Below the pieces are notes generated by a model. The model searched no databases. It saw only the letters and a program-made list of their open reading frames with translations, and had not been told where the DNA came from. Positions 53,087-61,854 of a stretch of DNA of 64,000 nucleotides are shown in pieces. The translations under genes were made by a program, and so were the position numbers. Within the stretch, counting starts at the first letter, position 1. Each line of letters begins with the position of its first letter. Source of the stretch: Sphingobacterium sp. R2 (GTDB taxonomy: Bacteria > Bacteroidota > Bacteroidia > Sphingobacteriales > Sphingobacteriaceae); assembly GCF_040760075.1 (NCBI RefSeq), contig NZ_CP142884.1, positions 2,418,001 through 2,482,000 on the forward strand. Reading direction: 5' to 3'.

Positions 53087-56000
53087 ATGAAACACAAACT
53101 ACTCAGTTTTTTCGTGGGGAGTATGATCCTGTCGTCTGTTGCCTTTGCGCAAGAGAAGAAAATCAACGGTCGAGTAACCGGAGCTGACGGGAAACCGTTG
53201 GTAGGCGTCACGATTGCTGTCCAGGGATCGAACATCGCTACCCAAACAGATTCCAATGGAAATTATTCATTATCAGTACCAGTGGGTAAAATAATCGTTT
53301 TCAGATCTGTCGGCCACGCGGACAAAACAATTATCGTTAAAGAGGGACAATCATTTTTTAATGTTGCGCTAGAGAATCAAAATACGGCATTGGATGAGGT
53401 GGTAGTCGTTGCTTATGGGACTGCGAAAAAAGAATCAGTAACAGGATCGGTAACATCTATCTCAGCAAAGGATATTGAGAAGAGACCTGTTACCAATGCT
53501 TTTGCAGCATTAGAAGGATCTGCCGCGGGTATTCAATTAAATAATACTTCTGGTATGCCCGGCGATGAACCAAGTATTCGAATTCGTGGATTTTCATCGC
53601 TTAATGGATCAAATGACCCATTATATGTAGTTGATGGTGTGCCTTTCGGTGGTAATATTTCAGATATAAACCCGAATGATGTTGAGAGTATTTCTGTATT
53701 AAAAGATGCTTCTTCTTCCGCATTGTACGGAAGTCGGGCAAGTAACGGAGTTATTATTATTACGACCAAGAAAGGAAAAGCGGGACGTTCACAAGTTAAT
53801 ATTACTACGGATCAAGGATTCTATTCGAGAGGTATTGCTGAGTATGATCGTGTAAATGATCGGCAGTTTATGGAAGCAATGTGGACAGGGTACAGAAACA
53901 ATTTGCTGACAACTAATGCTAAGACTTACCCGACTGTTGAACTAGCCAACGCTGAAGCTTCAAAGTCACTCGTTAGTAACTATTTGAAGTTAAATATTTA
54001 TGATAAAGATGATGACAAACTATTTGATGCAAATGGAAAATTGGTTTCAGATGCACAGATAAAAAGCGGTTACCGTGACGATTTAGATTGGTTTAGCGAA
54101 GTGGATCGCGTCGGACATCGCCAAAACTACAATATCGATGGTACTACTGCGACTGATAAGGCTAAAGTGTTTTATTCGACAGGGTACTTAAACGAAAAAG
54201 GATACATTAAGAATTCTGGACTAAAGAGGTTTACTGGTAGACTAAATGCGGAATTGCAAGCCAAAGATTGGTTCAAATATGGATTCAACCTAGCTGGATC
54301 GCATCAGATTTCAGATAGAATAAGTGGTTCTACAGACGACGCCAGTTCTTTTGCAAATCCTTTTAATTACGCACGATCCATTGCACCAATCTATCCGATT
54401 CACTTGCATAATGAAGATGGTAGCTATAAACCAGATCTATTAGGAAACCGACAGTATGATAACGGGGAGTCGACAAGATTGCAATATGTTGGCCGCCATA
54501 CAATTTGGGAAAATGAATTGAATAGCGATCAGACGATTCGAAATACCATGAACGGGAGAGCATTTTTGGAATTCAAATTCCTAAAAGATTTTACGTTTAC
54601 GATAAATGGTGATCTGAATGTGCGTAACTCAGAGCGACGCACATATAATAATGCTATTATTGGTGATGGTGTTGGGCAGGGGCGTGCCGCAAGACGTATC
54701 TATCGATACAAAAATTATACTGCCCAGCAGTTGTTAACATGGAACAAGGATTTTGGCGCGCATCACGTCGACGTATTGGCAGGTCATGAAAATTTCTATG
54801 ATAACATGAGTTATCTATATGGTTATAAAACGGACGAGATTTTCGCGGGAAAAACAGACATGATTAATTTTACGAAGATCACTTCTTTGTATGATTATCA
54901 AGAGGATTATCGTGTTGAAAGTTACTTATCACGTGCCCGATATAATTATGATGGTAAATATTTTGCGGAAGCATCGTTTAGAAGAGATGGGTCTTCAAGG
55001 TTCAGTCCTGAAAACCGCTGGGGTAATTTTTGGTCTTTAGGAGGTAGCTGGATTGTGTCTAAAGAGGATTTTTTCAAGGATGCTCTAAATACCGTGAATA
55101 ATCTAAAGGTGAGAGCTTCTTATGGTGAAGTGGGAAACGATGAAAGCGCCAAAAAATATGCGCACCTTTCTCTCTATGCGCTCGACCAAAATGCAAATGC
55201 GGGAGCGGTTTACAAAAGCCAGATTCCTTCTCCTGACCTAATTTGGGAGACATCAAGCTCATTTTCTGCGGCAATAGAGGCACGATTGTTTAAACGTGCC
55301 AACTTAAGTGTCGAGTATTTCAATAAACAGTCGAAAAATCTAATCTTCGACCTTAATTTACCGCTATCTGCTGGACCTAACTCCACGACTACAGCTGTAT
55401 CAACAGTAACTAAAAATATTGGTTCGATGGCAAATCGTGGTATTGAATTAACTTTCGATGTTGATGTATTGAAAGGTGATGGATGGAGATGGAATGTTGG
55501 GGCAAATGCGACTTGGCTAACGAACAAGATTTTAAGTTTGCCAGAAGAGAATAGAGAAAACGGTGTCATCACTGGAAACTTCAAGTGGGTTGAAGGCGGG
55601 GGACGTTATGATTTTTGGATGTTTAAATTTGCAGGGGTAGACCAAATGACTGGCCGTTCACTATACTTAGCAGATACTGAACGTTTTAATGTTAACGGAT
55701 CTGCGCCTGGTAAAGCAGAGATACCTACAGCTGAGCTTATCGAAATCAATGGTAAATACTATGTTACTAATGCATCTAGCTATGGACGGAGAGATTGGTC
55801 CGGATCAGTTATTCCAAAAATGAATGGTAGCTTCAATACGAATTTCGAGTATAAAAACTTTAGTTTTTCGGCCTTGTTTACTTACGCGATCGGCGGAAAA
55901 GTTTATGATTCGTCTTACGCTGGTTTAATGAGCATGTCAGGTACTCCCGGAGCATTACATAGCGATATTATGAATTCCTGGTCTGGTGTTCCCGATGGCA

Positions 56001-56329
56001 TGACATCAACATCCTTAAATAGATTGGATCCCAATGGAATTCCTGCAATCAATTTTTCGCAAAGTAATATGAACAATTATACAAGCGACCGTTTTCTGAC
56101 CGATGGATCATACCTCGTGGTAAAAAATATTTCGTTAGGTTACCGTTTGCCAAAACAGCTTATTAATAGAATAGATCTATCATCGGTTACCGTCGTAGCG
56201 GGAATAGAAAATTTGGCAACAATGACAAAACGTAAGGGTATGAATCCGCAGCAGCAATGGAATGGTATCAGTACAAACGCTTGGGTAACTCCGCGTACAG
56301 TGTCTTTTGGCGTAAAAGTTGGATTATAA
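53087..56329 (+). CDS. SusC/RagA-family TonB-linked outer-membrane receptor (pair 3)
   Basis: The protein has 1080 aa. The signal peptide and N-terminal domain are nearly identical to those of pair 2 (MKHKLLSFFVGSMILSSVAF), with a TonB box LDEVVVVAYGTAKKES, then plug motifs (GIQLNNTSGMPGDEPSIRIR, VVDGVPFGGN, VLKDASSSALYGSRASNG), and a barrel ending in VSFGVKVGL. The barrel differs from pairs 1 and 2. It is followed by its SusD by 11 bases. Confidence 0.95.
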   Translation: MKHKLLSFFVGSMILSSVAFAQEKKINGRVTGADGKPLVGVTIAVQGSNIATQTDSNGNYSLSVPVGKIIVFRSVGHADKTIIVKEGQSFFNVALENQNTALDEVVVVAYGTAKKESVTGSVTSISAKDIEKRPVTNAFAALEGSAAGIQLNNTSGMPGDEPSIRIRGFSSLNGSNDPLYVVDGVPFGGNISDINPNDVESISVLKDASSSALYGSRASNGVIIITTKKGKAGRSQVNITTDQGFYSRGIAEYDRVNDRQFMEAMWTGYRNNLLTTNAKTYPTVELANAEASKSLVSNYLKLNIYDKDDDKLFDANGKLVSDAQIKSGYRDDLDWFSEVDRVGHRQNYNIDGTTATDKAKVFYSTGYLNEKGYIKNSGLKRFTGRLNAELQAKDWFKYGFNLAGSHQISDRISGSTDDASSFANPFNYARSIAPIYPIHLHNEDGSYKPDLLGNRQYDNGESTRLQYVGRHTIWENELNSDQTIRNTMNGRAFLEFKFLKDFTFTINGDLNVRNSERRTYNNAIIGDGVGQGRAARRIYRYKNYTAQQLLTWNKDFGAHHVDVLAGHENFYDNMSYLYGYKTDEIFAGKTDMINFTKITSLYDYQEDYRVESYLSRARYNYDGKYFAEASFRRDGSSRFSPENRWGNFWSLGGSWIVSKEDFFKDALNTVNNLKVRASYGEVGNDESAKKYAHLSLYALDQNANAGAVYKSQIPSPDLIWETSSSFSAAIEARLFKRANLSVEYFNKQSKNLIFDLNLPLSAGPNSTTTAVSTVTKNIGSMANRGIELTFDVDVLKGDGWRWNVGANATWLTNKILSLPEENRENGVITGNFKWVEGGGRYDFWMFKFAGVDQMTGRSLYLADTERFNVNGSAPGKAEIPTAELIEINGKYYVTNASSYGRRDWSGSVIPKMNGSFNTNFEYKNFSFSALFTYAIGGKVYDSSYAGLMSMSGTPGALHSDIMNSWSGVPDGMTSTSLNRLDPNGIPAINFSQSNMNNYTSDRFLTDGSYLVVKNISLGYRLPKQLINRIDLSSVTVVAGIENLATMTKRKGMNPQQQWNGISTNAWVTPRTVSFGVKVGL

Positions 56330-56340
56330 GAATTTAAACA

Positions 56341-57876
56341 ATGAAAAAAATTAATTATATAAAGTTATTAGTACTAGGTATTGTATCGCTTTCTTCCTGT
56401 AAAAAAGACTATTTAGATACACGGCCTACGGATTCGGTTGAACATTCTGAAGTGTTCGCAACAACAAAAAGTGCTAAAGTTGCAGTCAACGGTCTGGCGA
56501 AGATGATGACACAACAGTATCTGAGCAGTCAGGGATTCAATGGTGAGGGAACAATCAAGATGTACTATGGTAATTATCCCGGCAACAATTTTTTTGTTAA
56601 TCTTAGCGGATGGGCTGATATCATTAATGCGAATTACAATCAAAACCTTACAAGTATTTATTTATACTACCCGTGGTATTATTACTATAAACTTATCGTA
56701 AATGCAAATGAGATCATATTAAATATAGATGCAGCAGAAGGTCCAGATTCGGAAAAGCAATTTATCAGAGCCCAGGCGCTAACTTTTAGGGCATATAGCT
56801 TCATGATGTTGGCTCAAATCTATGGAAATCGGTGGAGCGATTCTAATAATGGTCAAACGGGAGGTTTAGTGTTAAGAACGGATGTTTCTACTGGTGATAT
56901 GCCGTTATCAACTTTGGGGCAGACCTATGATTTAATATACAAGGATCTCAATGAAGCAATAGGCTTATATGAAAAGGCTGGATTAAATCGCGAATCGGGA
57001 AAAAACTTTCAGGTAAATAAAGATGTTGCATATGCTGTCTTTGCGAGAGCAGCCTTAAATAAGGAAGATTATGCTAGTGCAGAAAAGTATGCTGTTCTTG
57101 CTCGTGCAAATTATAAGCTGATGACTAATGCTGAATACAAAAGTGGATTTTACGACCCTAACGGTGAGTGGATTTGGAGCAGTTATGGTGCCGCAGATGA
57201 AACCTTGTTCTTTTATTCGTTCCAATCATATATAGCTTATAACTCTAGCGCTAGTGCAGCAAGAACAACTCCAAAATGTATTAGTCGGGAATTGTTTAAC
57301 GAGATTCCGAAAACAGATATCAGAAGAGATCTGTTTCTTGATCCTAAAAGCGATGCGTATACAACTGCAACGGGTATTGCTGGTGCTGCTATGAAAGCTA
57401 GAGCTTTTCAGACATTCCCAGATTTGCAATCGACAGCCGTTCCGTATGCTTATATGAATTTCAAGTTTAAAGCCAAAGACTTACCGGGAGTTGGTAATCT
57501 AAATCATTTTAGAGCTGCTGAGATGTATCTAATAGAAGCTGAAGCAAAATATTTCCAAAATAAACCAGCTTCCGAGATTCAATCAACTTTGAACGCTTTA
57601 AATGCAACATCTGGCAGAGATGCTAATTACAACTGTACAAAAACCGGTGTTGCATTACTAAAGGAAATTAAACTGTATCGCGCGATTGAACTTTGGGGTG
57701 AAGGATTTGACTGGTTTGATATGAAGCGATGGGGAGATCCTATTGTTCGCAATGCATTTGCAAACGGCGGTAATTTCTTGACATCATTGGCGGTTACCAT
57801 CAATCCTCAAGATAAAAACAAATGGACGTGGTCTATCCCACTTCGCGAAAGTGATTACAATAAGGGATTAGAATAA
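56341..57876 (+). CDS. RagB/SusD-family outer-membrane lipoprotein (pair 3)
   Basis: The protein has 511 aa with a lipobox at Cys20 (LSSC). Family features are YYKLIVNANEIILNID, FIRAQALTFRAYSFMMLAQIYGNRW, AYAVFARAALNKEDYASAEKYA, LNHFRAAEMYLIEAEAKYFQNK and IELWGEGFDWFDMKRWG. It is the substrate-binding partner of the SusC just upstream. A terminator with an 11-bp stem follows. Confidence 0.93.
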   Translation: MKKINYIKLLVLGIVSLSSCKKDYLDTRPTDSVEHSEVFATTKSAKVAVNGLAKMMTQQYLSSQGFNGEGTIKMYYGNYPGNNFFVNLSGWADIINANYNQNLTSIYLYYPWYYYYKLIVNANEIILNIDAAEGPDSEKQFIRAQALTFRAYSFMMLAQIYGNRWSDSNNGQTGGLVLRTDVSTGDMPLSTLGQTYDLIYKDLNEAIGLYEKAGLNRESGKNFQVNKDVAYAVFARAALNKEDYASAEKYAVLARANYKLMTNAEYKSGFYDPNGEWIWSSYGAADETLFFYSFQSYIAYNSSASAARTTPKCISRELFNEIPKTDIRRDLFLDPKSDAYTTATGIAGAAMKARAFQTFPDLQSTAVPYAYMNFKFKAKDLPGVGNLNHFRAAEMYLIEAEAKYFQNKPASEIQSTLNALNATSGRDANYNCTKTGVALLKEIKLYRAIELWGEGFDWFDMKRWGDPIVRNAFANGGNFLTSLAVTINPQDKNKWTWSIPLRESDYNKGLE

Positions 57877-57901
57877 TTTTAGCTGCTAATCTTTACGATA
57901 A

Positions 57902-57935
57902 AATGGCCGATACAACTTGTACCGGCCATTTTATT
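57902..57935 (+). terminator. Third susCD operon terminator
   Basis: A stem AATGGCCG.TAC/GTA.CGGCCATT with one mismatch and a T-rich tail (57902-57935). The rest of the 299-base gap up to the porin is AT-rich with no gene. Confidence 0.75.
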
Positions 57936-58175
57936 TTGAAGATAATACGTATGACGTGGAAATATTCAATCCCATGGCTTTTATAACTAGGTCGTTTATT
58001 ACCAAATCATTAATTTTATGTATATAAATTAATAGACTAACAATTTATTAATATTAACTTAATATTGGGAATCTATTTTTACGCCATTGAAAAGATGATG
58101 TGATAGAAGAACGAAAAATGATTCTATTCATATCTTGTCATCACAAGCGAAAAAGACAATTTATTTAAAATTCTC

Positions 58176-59411
58176 ATGAAAAAAGCACTTTTACTCTTAG
58201 CTCTGATAAGTCCTGTTGCAGCGCTTGCGCAAAATAATAATGCGCCTTCTAGCTACGATCCACATGATATCAAGATCACGGGATACCTTCAGACACAGTT
58301 TCAAAAGGCGCAGTCCCCCGGAATAACTTCCTTTTCGGGAGGTGATTTTTCAAAGAATTCTGACAATAGGTTTATGATCCGCAGGGGGCGTCTTAAAATT
58401 GACCGTGTAGACACTTACTCCAGTATTGTATTCCAGTTGGATGCGACCCAGGATGGGGTACAGCTAATGGATGCATTTATCCAGTTACGACACCCTAGCC
58501 AGAAAGGCCTGAGTTTGACTGCTGGTCTTTTTAATAGACCTTTTGGATACTCCATCGTATATTCTTCAGGATATCGGGATTTCCCTGAAAGAGCACGGGT
58601 ATTTCAAACATTGATGCCTCGAGAACGTGACCTAGGGGGGATGGTTAGCTACCATCCGGGAGGTAAAGCTAAATTTCTGAACCTCGATTTAGCATTGGTT
58701 AATGGCAGTGGGCATTCTGCGAAAGATTATGATTCAAAAAAGGATCTGATCGGTAATCTAGCTTTTAAATTTGATAGTCTTGCGGATAAAAAAATCCATC
58801 TCGGATTCGGTGGTTCCTTTTATAAGGGATCTGTCCGTAACGATACCAAAACTTACTATACGGCGAACAATAATGGATATAGTGCGCATACTAGCGAAGA
58901 AAATGAGGGCAAAGCCATCGGTAGAAATTATTATGGGGCAAACTTACAACTCGAGCTTGATAACAGCTTCGGTAAGTCTAGCTTTAAAACAGAATATGTT
59001 GCTGGTGATCAGCCTGGTGTTGCAGGTGGTGTAGATATCAAAGGTCCTTATGCGAGTAGAAGTTTTACAGCACAACCGACAACAGACCTTTATCAACGCA
59101 AATTCAACGGTTACTACCTTTGGTTAACACAGGAAATCGGGCGTACAGGATTTACTGCAATGGTTGCATACGATGTATATGACCCAAATACTAAAGCAAG
59201 TGGTTCAACGATTGGCATGGCCGGTAATTTTACGGCTGATGGTGACGTCAAGTTTAGTACACTTGGCTATGGACTCGCTTATCAGTTTAGCAATAGACTC
59301 AAGTTTACGGTCTATAATGAACATGTCACCAATGAAGCGACAAGTTTGCCAAACTTTTCAGCAGATCTTAAAGATGATGTATTTACAGCTAGAATGCAGT
59401 ACCGCTGGTAA
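58176..59411 (+). CDS. Outer-membrane porin, phosphate-selective (OprO/OprP) family
   Basis: The protein has 411 aa with a signal peptide ending at ALAQ. It has the DIKITGYLQTQFQKA N-terminal strand, RFMIRRGRLKIDRVDTYSSIVFQLD, DAFIQLRHP and GLFNRPFGYSIVYSS, all typical of the porin family O/P in Bacteroidota. It ends in MQYRW as a barrel C-terminus. Selectivity for phosphate is not shown by the sequence. It appears monocistronic. Confidence 0.85.
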   Translation: MKKALLLLALISPVAALAQNNNAPSSYDPHDIKITGYLQTQFQKAQSPGITSFSGGDFSKNSDNRFMIRRGRLKIDRVDTYSSIVFQLDATQDGVQLMDAFIQLRHPSQKGLSLTAGLFNRPFGYSIVYSSGYRDFPERARVFQTLMPRERDLGGMVSYHPGGKAKFLNLDLALVNGSGHSAKDYDSKKDLIGNLAFKFDSLADKKIHLGFGGSFYKGSVRNDTKTYYTANNNGYSAHTSEENEGKAIGRNYYGANLQLELDNSFGKSSFKTEYVAGDQPGVAGGVDIKGPYASRSFTAQPTTDLYQRKFNGYYLWLTQEIGRTGFTAMVAYDVYDPNTKASGSTIGMAGNFTADGDVKFSTLGYGLAYQFSNRLKFTVYNEHVTNEATSLPNFSADLKDDVFTARMQYRW

Positions 59412-59496
59412 GCTGAAATAGATCCGAACTTGCGGTTGGATAAAAATTAATCACCACCCTCTCTTTTAAAGATTCGGCAAATTCATCGGATTGATT

Positions 59497-60078
59497 TTAT
59501 GCATGCCTGTAACCGAGCTGCTGCACTTTGTGTAACCATTTGTCCCGCTGAATTGAATCCGAAGTTTTGATAATGCCTATGTAGGTGACTTTTACGGGTG
59601 ATATTCCACAAAATTGCAATGTTGATTTTTTTAGTTGATTAACGCTGGGACTACCGTATATCAGCGTGTAATACCAACTCGGCTGATCAAGTGTCGTAAT
59701 GATTCGAGCGGATTTACCTTTTAATAATTTGTCCCAAAAAAGCGAGTTTTCACGGTATTGAAATGCCATCCCAGGTAAAAAGAGTCGATCAATAAAGCCT
59801 TTCATCAAGGCGGGGAGCCCACCCCACCAAACGGGATGTACCCAGACTAGATGATCGGCCCATAGGATGTCTTCCCAGGCAAGTTGTAGGTCTTGTTCAA
59901 GTTCAGTCCGTTTGCGATAACCAAATTGAAGATTTGGATTGAAGTCTAGGTCGACGATATGGATCGTTCGTATAACCGCTCCAGACGCTTCTGCACCTTT
60001 TTGATAAGCATTTGCAATGGCGAAATTGAAAGACTCCCGATTTGGGTGTCCATTGATGATGAGTATTTTTTTGTTCAT
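59497..60078 (-). CDS. NAD(P)H-dependent oxidoreductase, flavodoxin-like fold (KefF/MdaB-like)
   Basis: The protein has 193 aa and a flavodoxin-fold quinone reductase core. It begins MNKKILIINGHPNRESFNFA (FMN phosphate loop), with HLVWVHPVWWGGLPALMKGFIDRLFLPG as a further signature. It likely reduces quinones or azo compounds with NAD(P)H and FMN, giving protection from redox stress. The -7-like TATTTTTG (60096-60103) is 17 bases before the ATG. It lies next to the Crp/Fnr-like regulator on the same strand. Confidence 0.88.
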   Translation of the reverse strand: MNKKILIINGHPNRESFNFAIANAYQKGAEASGAVIRTIHIVDLDFNPNLQFGYRKRTELEQDLQLAWEDILWADHLVWVHPVWWGGLPALMKGFIDRLFLPGMAFQYRENSLFWDKLLKGKSARIITTLDQPSWYYTLIYGSPSVNQLKKSTLQFCGISPVKVTYIGIIKTSDSIQRDKWLHKVQQLGYRHA

Positions 60079-60136
60079 GACCTTGTATTATAGCACAAAA
60101 ATAGTCATACGAATACCGTTGTTATAGGACAAATGT

Positions 60137-60703
60137 CTAAAAAGAAATTTCGCTGCGAATACGACTTAAATGGCGTTGTGTAATGCCTAAATAAGAAGCA
60201 AGATATTGTAAAGGAAGTTGTTGGATAAATTCAGGATGATCTTTAAGTAAATTGGCATAACGTTGTGATGCGGTTTCTTTTTGCAGTTGAAACACACGTT
60301 TTTCGAGCTCAAGATATTGTTCTTCAGCAATCATTTTAAGGTACGTTGTCCATTTTAGGTTGTTTGTAGCAAGTTTGTTAATGATATTTTTTTTGATCAC
60401 CCATAGTTCAACAGGCGTAATCGCTTGCATGCTCTCTATACTTGGTCCGCCCGTAATGAACGAGGAGTAGGCCGCTATCCAAGTATTCGGAAAGCGGAAA
60501 CAATACGTAATATCCTCTTTATTGACGCTACTATAAAAGGATCGGAAAATCCCTGACTGTATGAATGCAACCTCATGACAGCGCTGATTTTCTTTGATGA
60601 AAAAGTCATTTTTATTCAACTTTTTGTATTCGAAAAGATCGACAATTTGATTGATCTCTTCTTCCTCAAAGAGACCAATAGAGCGGAAATATGTTGCTAT
60701 CAT
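60137..60703 (-). CDS. Crp/Fnr-family transcriptional regulator
   Basis: The protein has 188 aa from ATG 60703. The N-terminal cyclic-nucleotide-like beta barrel includes IKENQRCHEVAFIQSGIFRSFY and NTWIAAYSSFITGGPS. A C-terminal helix-turn-helix carries LPLQYLASYLGITQRHLSRIR. No cysteine cluster is visible, so no FNR-like iron-sulfur ligand set is seen. A TTG at 60712 overlaps its -7 box, so I use 60703. It probably regulates the adjacent oxidoreductase gene, which it precedes by 58 bases (inference). Confidence 0.88.
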   Translation of the reverse strand: MIATYFRSIGLFEEEEINQIVDLFEYKKLNKNDFFIKENQRCHEVAFIQSGIFRSFYSSVNKEDITYCFRFPNTWIAAYSSFITGGPSIESMQAITPVELWVIKKNIINKLATNNLKWTTYLKMIAEEQYLELEKRVFQLQKETASQRYANLLKDHPEFIQQLPLQYLASYLGITQRHLSRIRSEISF

Positions 60704-60709
60704 GGATTT

Positions 60710-60740
60710 CAAACTTAGCGAAATTACTGTCTTTATGCAA
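60710..60740 (-). promoter_or_regulatory. Crp/Fnr-type regulator gene promoter
   Basis: On the minus strand TTG (60738-60740), 20 bases, TAAGTTTG (60710-60717). The box ends six bases before the ATG, so the message is probably leaderless or nearly so. Confidence 0.7.
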
Positions 60741-60776
60741 AATAGATTCAGTTTTGTTGCTAAACCTAGCTATTGA

Positions 60777-60810
60777 ATATTCATTCCACTATATGAAATA
60801 TTCATTCCAC
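60777..60810. repeat. Two 13-bp direct repeats (period 21)
   Basis: ATATTCATTCCAC at 60777-60789 and 60798-60810. The period is about two helical turns. A candidate operator pair upstream of the Crp/Fnr promoter. Confidence 0.55.
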
Positions 60811-60978
60811 CGGATACGTCAATGCGTGTCCATCGCTATCTTGTCTTCTGGATAGAAAGGAAAGATGCAACTGGTTCCTTCTACGATGTAAATTATACCG
60901 TTTATTACCTGAAATTGTTTTCTAACTTCAGGCGGTAGTTCCATTGACAATAATTCTCATTTCAATGTAAATTACAAT

Positions 60979-61000
60979 ATTATATTTTGCACAATATAAT
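60979..61000. promoter_or_regulatory. Putative OhrR operator
   Basis: ATTATATT-T-TGCA-C-AATATAAT, a 22-bp palindrome with only one mismatched pair. It covers the -33 TTG of the ohr promoter (60987-60989). A MarR-family OhrR is encoded in the same operon, so autorepression is expected. Confidence 0.65.
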
Positions 61001-61017
61001 TTCTTGGTGTACATTTG
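60987..61017 (+). promoter_or_regulatory. ohr operon promoter
   Basis: TTG (60987-60989), 20 bases, TACATTTG (61010-61017). The ATG of ohr is 27 bases beyond. Confidence 0.75.
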
Positions 61018-61044
61018 TATGGTCAAATTAAAACAAATTAAAAT

Positions 61045-61470
61045 ATGAAAACGTTATATAACATCGGTGCGACAGCAAAAGGCGGACGAAACGGTCAGGT
61101 AAAAAGTGAAAATGGTGTATTGGACTTAGCTGTTCGTATGCCTAAAGGTCTTGGCGGGGCCAATGACGATTATGCTAATCCGGAAATGCTTTTCGCAGCA
61201 GGGTATGCGGCATGCTTTGATAGTGCTTTGAATTTGGTGATCAGATCAGAAAAGGTTAAAACAGGAGAGACATCTGTAACTGCTCATGTCAGTATAGGAC
61301 AACTGGAAAATGGTGGTTTCGGTCTCGCTGCTCAACTACATGCAAATATTCCTGGTGTGAGCGTTGAAGTTGCACAGGAATTGATTGAAAAGGCACATCA
61401 AGTTTGTCCTTATTCAAATGCCACAAGAGGTAATATAGAAGTTAAATTGACAGTATCAACTAACGAATAA
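61045..61470 (+). CDS. ohr: Organic hydroperoxide resistance protein, OsmC/Ohr family
   Basis: Ohr (141 aa) reduces organic hydroperoxides with two redox Cys. Both are present: Cys57 in AAGYAACFDSALN and Cys121 in AHQVCPYSNATRGN. NIGATAKGGRNGQV and ANPEMLFAAGYAACF are family signatures. It is the first gene of an operon (ohr - DUF1304 - nitroreductase - ohrR) under a palindrome-covered promoter, so peroxide-inducible derepression by OhrR is expected. Confidence 0.95.
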   Translation: MKTLYNIGATAKGGRNGQVKSENGVLDLAVRMPKGLGGANDDYANPEMLFAAGYAACFDSALNLVIRSEKVKTGETSVTAHVSIGQLENGGFGLAAQLHANIPGVSVEVAQELIEKAHQVCPYSNATRGNIEVKLTVSTNE

Positions 61471-61473
61471 TAG

Positions 61474-61842
61474 ATGAATAATTTGGCCAATGTGCTGACG
61501 GCACTTGTACTTTTAGAACATGTGTACATTGTATGGATGGAAATGTTTGCTTGGGAAACGGCTGGAAAACGCAGTTTCGGAAAAGCTCTTCCTGCTGAGC
61601 TCTTCAAACCTACTAAGGGGCTTGCTGCAAATCAAGGCTTGTATAATGGTTTTTTGGTTGCAGGCTTGGCCTGGTCGTTTTTTATCACTGATCCGGTATG
61701 GAGTGAAAATGTACGACTGTTTTTTCTAGGATGTGTTCTTGTGGCTGGAATTTTTGGCGCAATTACATCTAGCAAAAAGATATTCATTGTACAGGGGCTG
61801 CCAGCATTGTTGGCGATATTAGCTGTTATTCTCTCCAAATAA
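61474..61842 (+). CDS. DUF1304-family membrane protein
   Basis: The protein has 122 aa and four transmembrane helices. It begins MNNLANVLTALVLLEHVYIVWMEMFAWETAGKRSF, typical of DUF1304. It includes GLAANQGLYNGFLVAGLAWSF and FGAITSSKKIFIVQGLPALL. The family has no agreed function. Its position three bases after ohr in the same operon points to a role in peroxide or redox stress (inference). Confidence 0.88.
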   Translation: MNNLANVLTALVLLEHVYIVWMEMFAWETAGKRSFGKALPAELFKPTKGLAANQGLYNGFLVAGLAWSFFITDPVWSENVRLFFLGCVLVAGIFGAITSSKKIFIVQGLPALLAILAVILSK

Positions 61843-61854
61843 ATATATAATTAT

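Larger units (their letters stand above)
60704..61044. other. Divergent regulatory gap between the Crp/Fnr gene and ohr
   Basis: 341 bases, no ORF. It holds the leftward promoter (60710-60740), two 13-bp direct repeats (60777-60810), and the ohr promoter with its palindrome (60979-61017). The middle 60811-60978 shows nothing clear. Confidence 0.7.
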
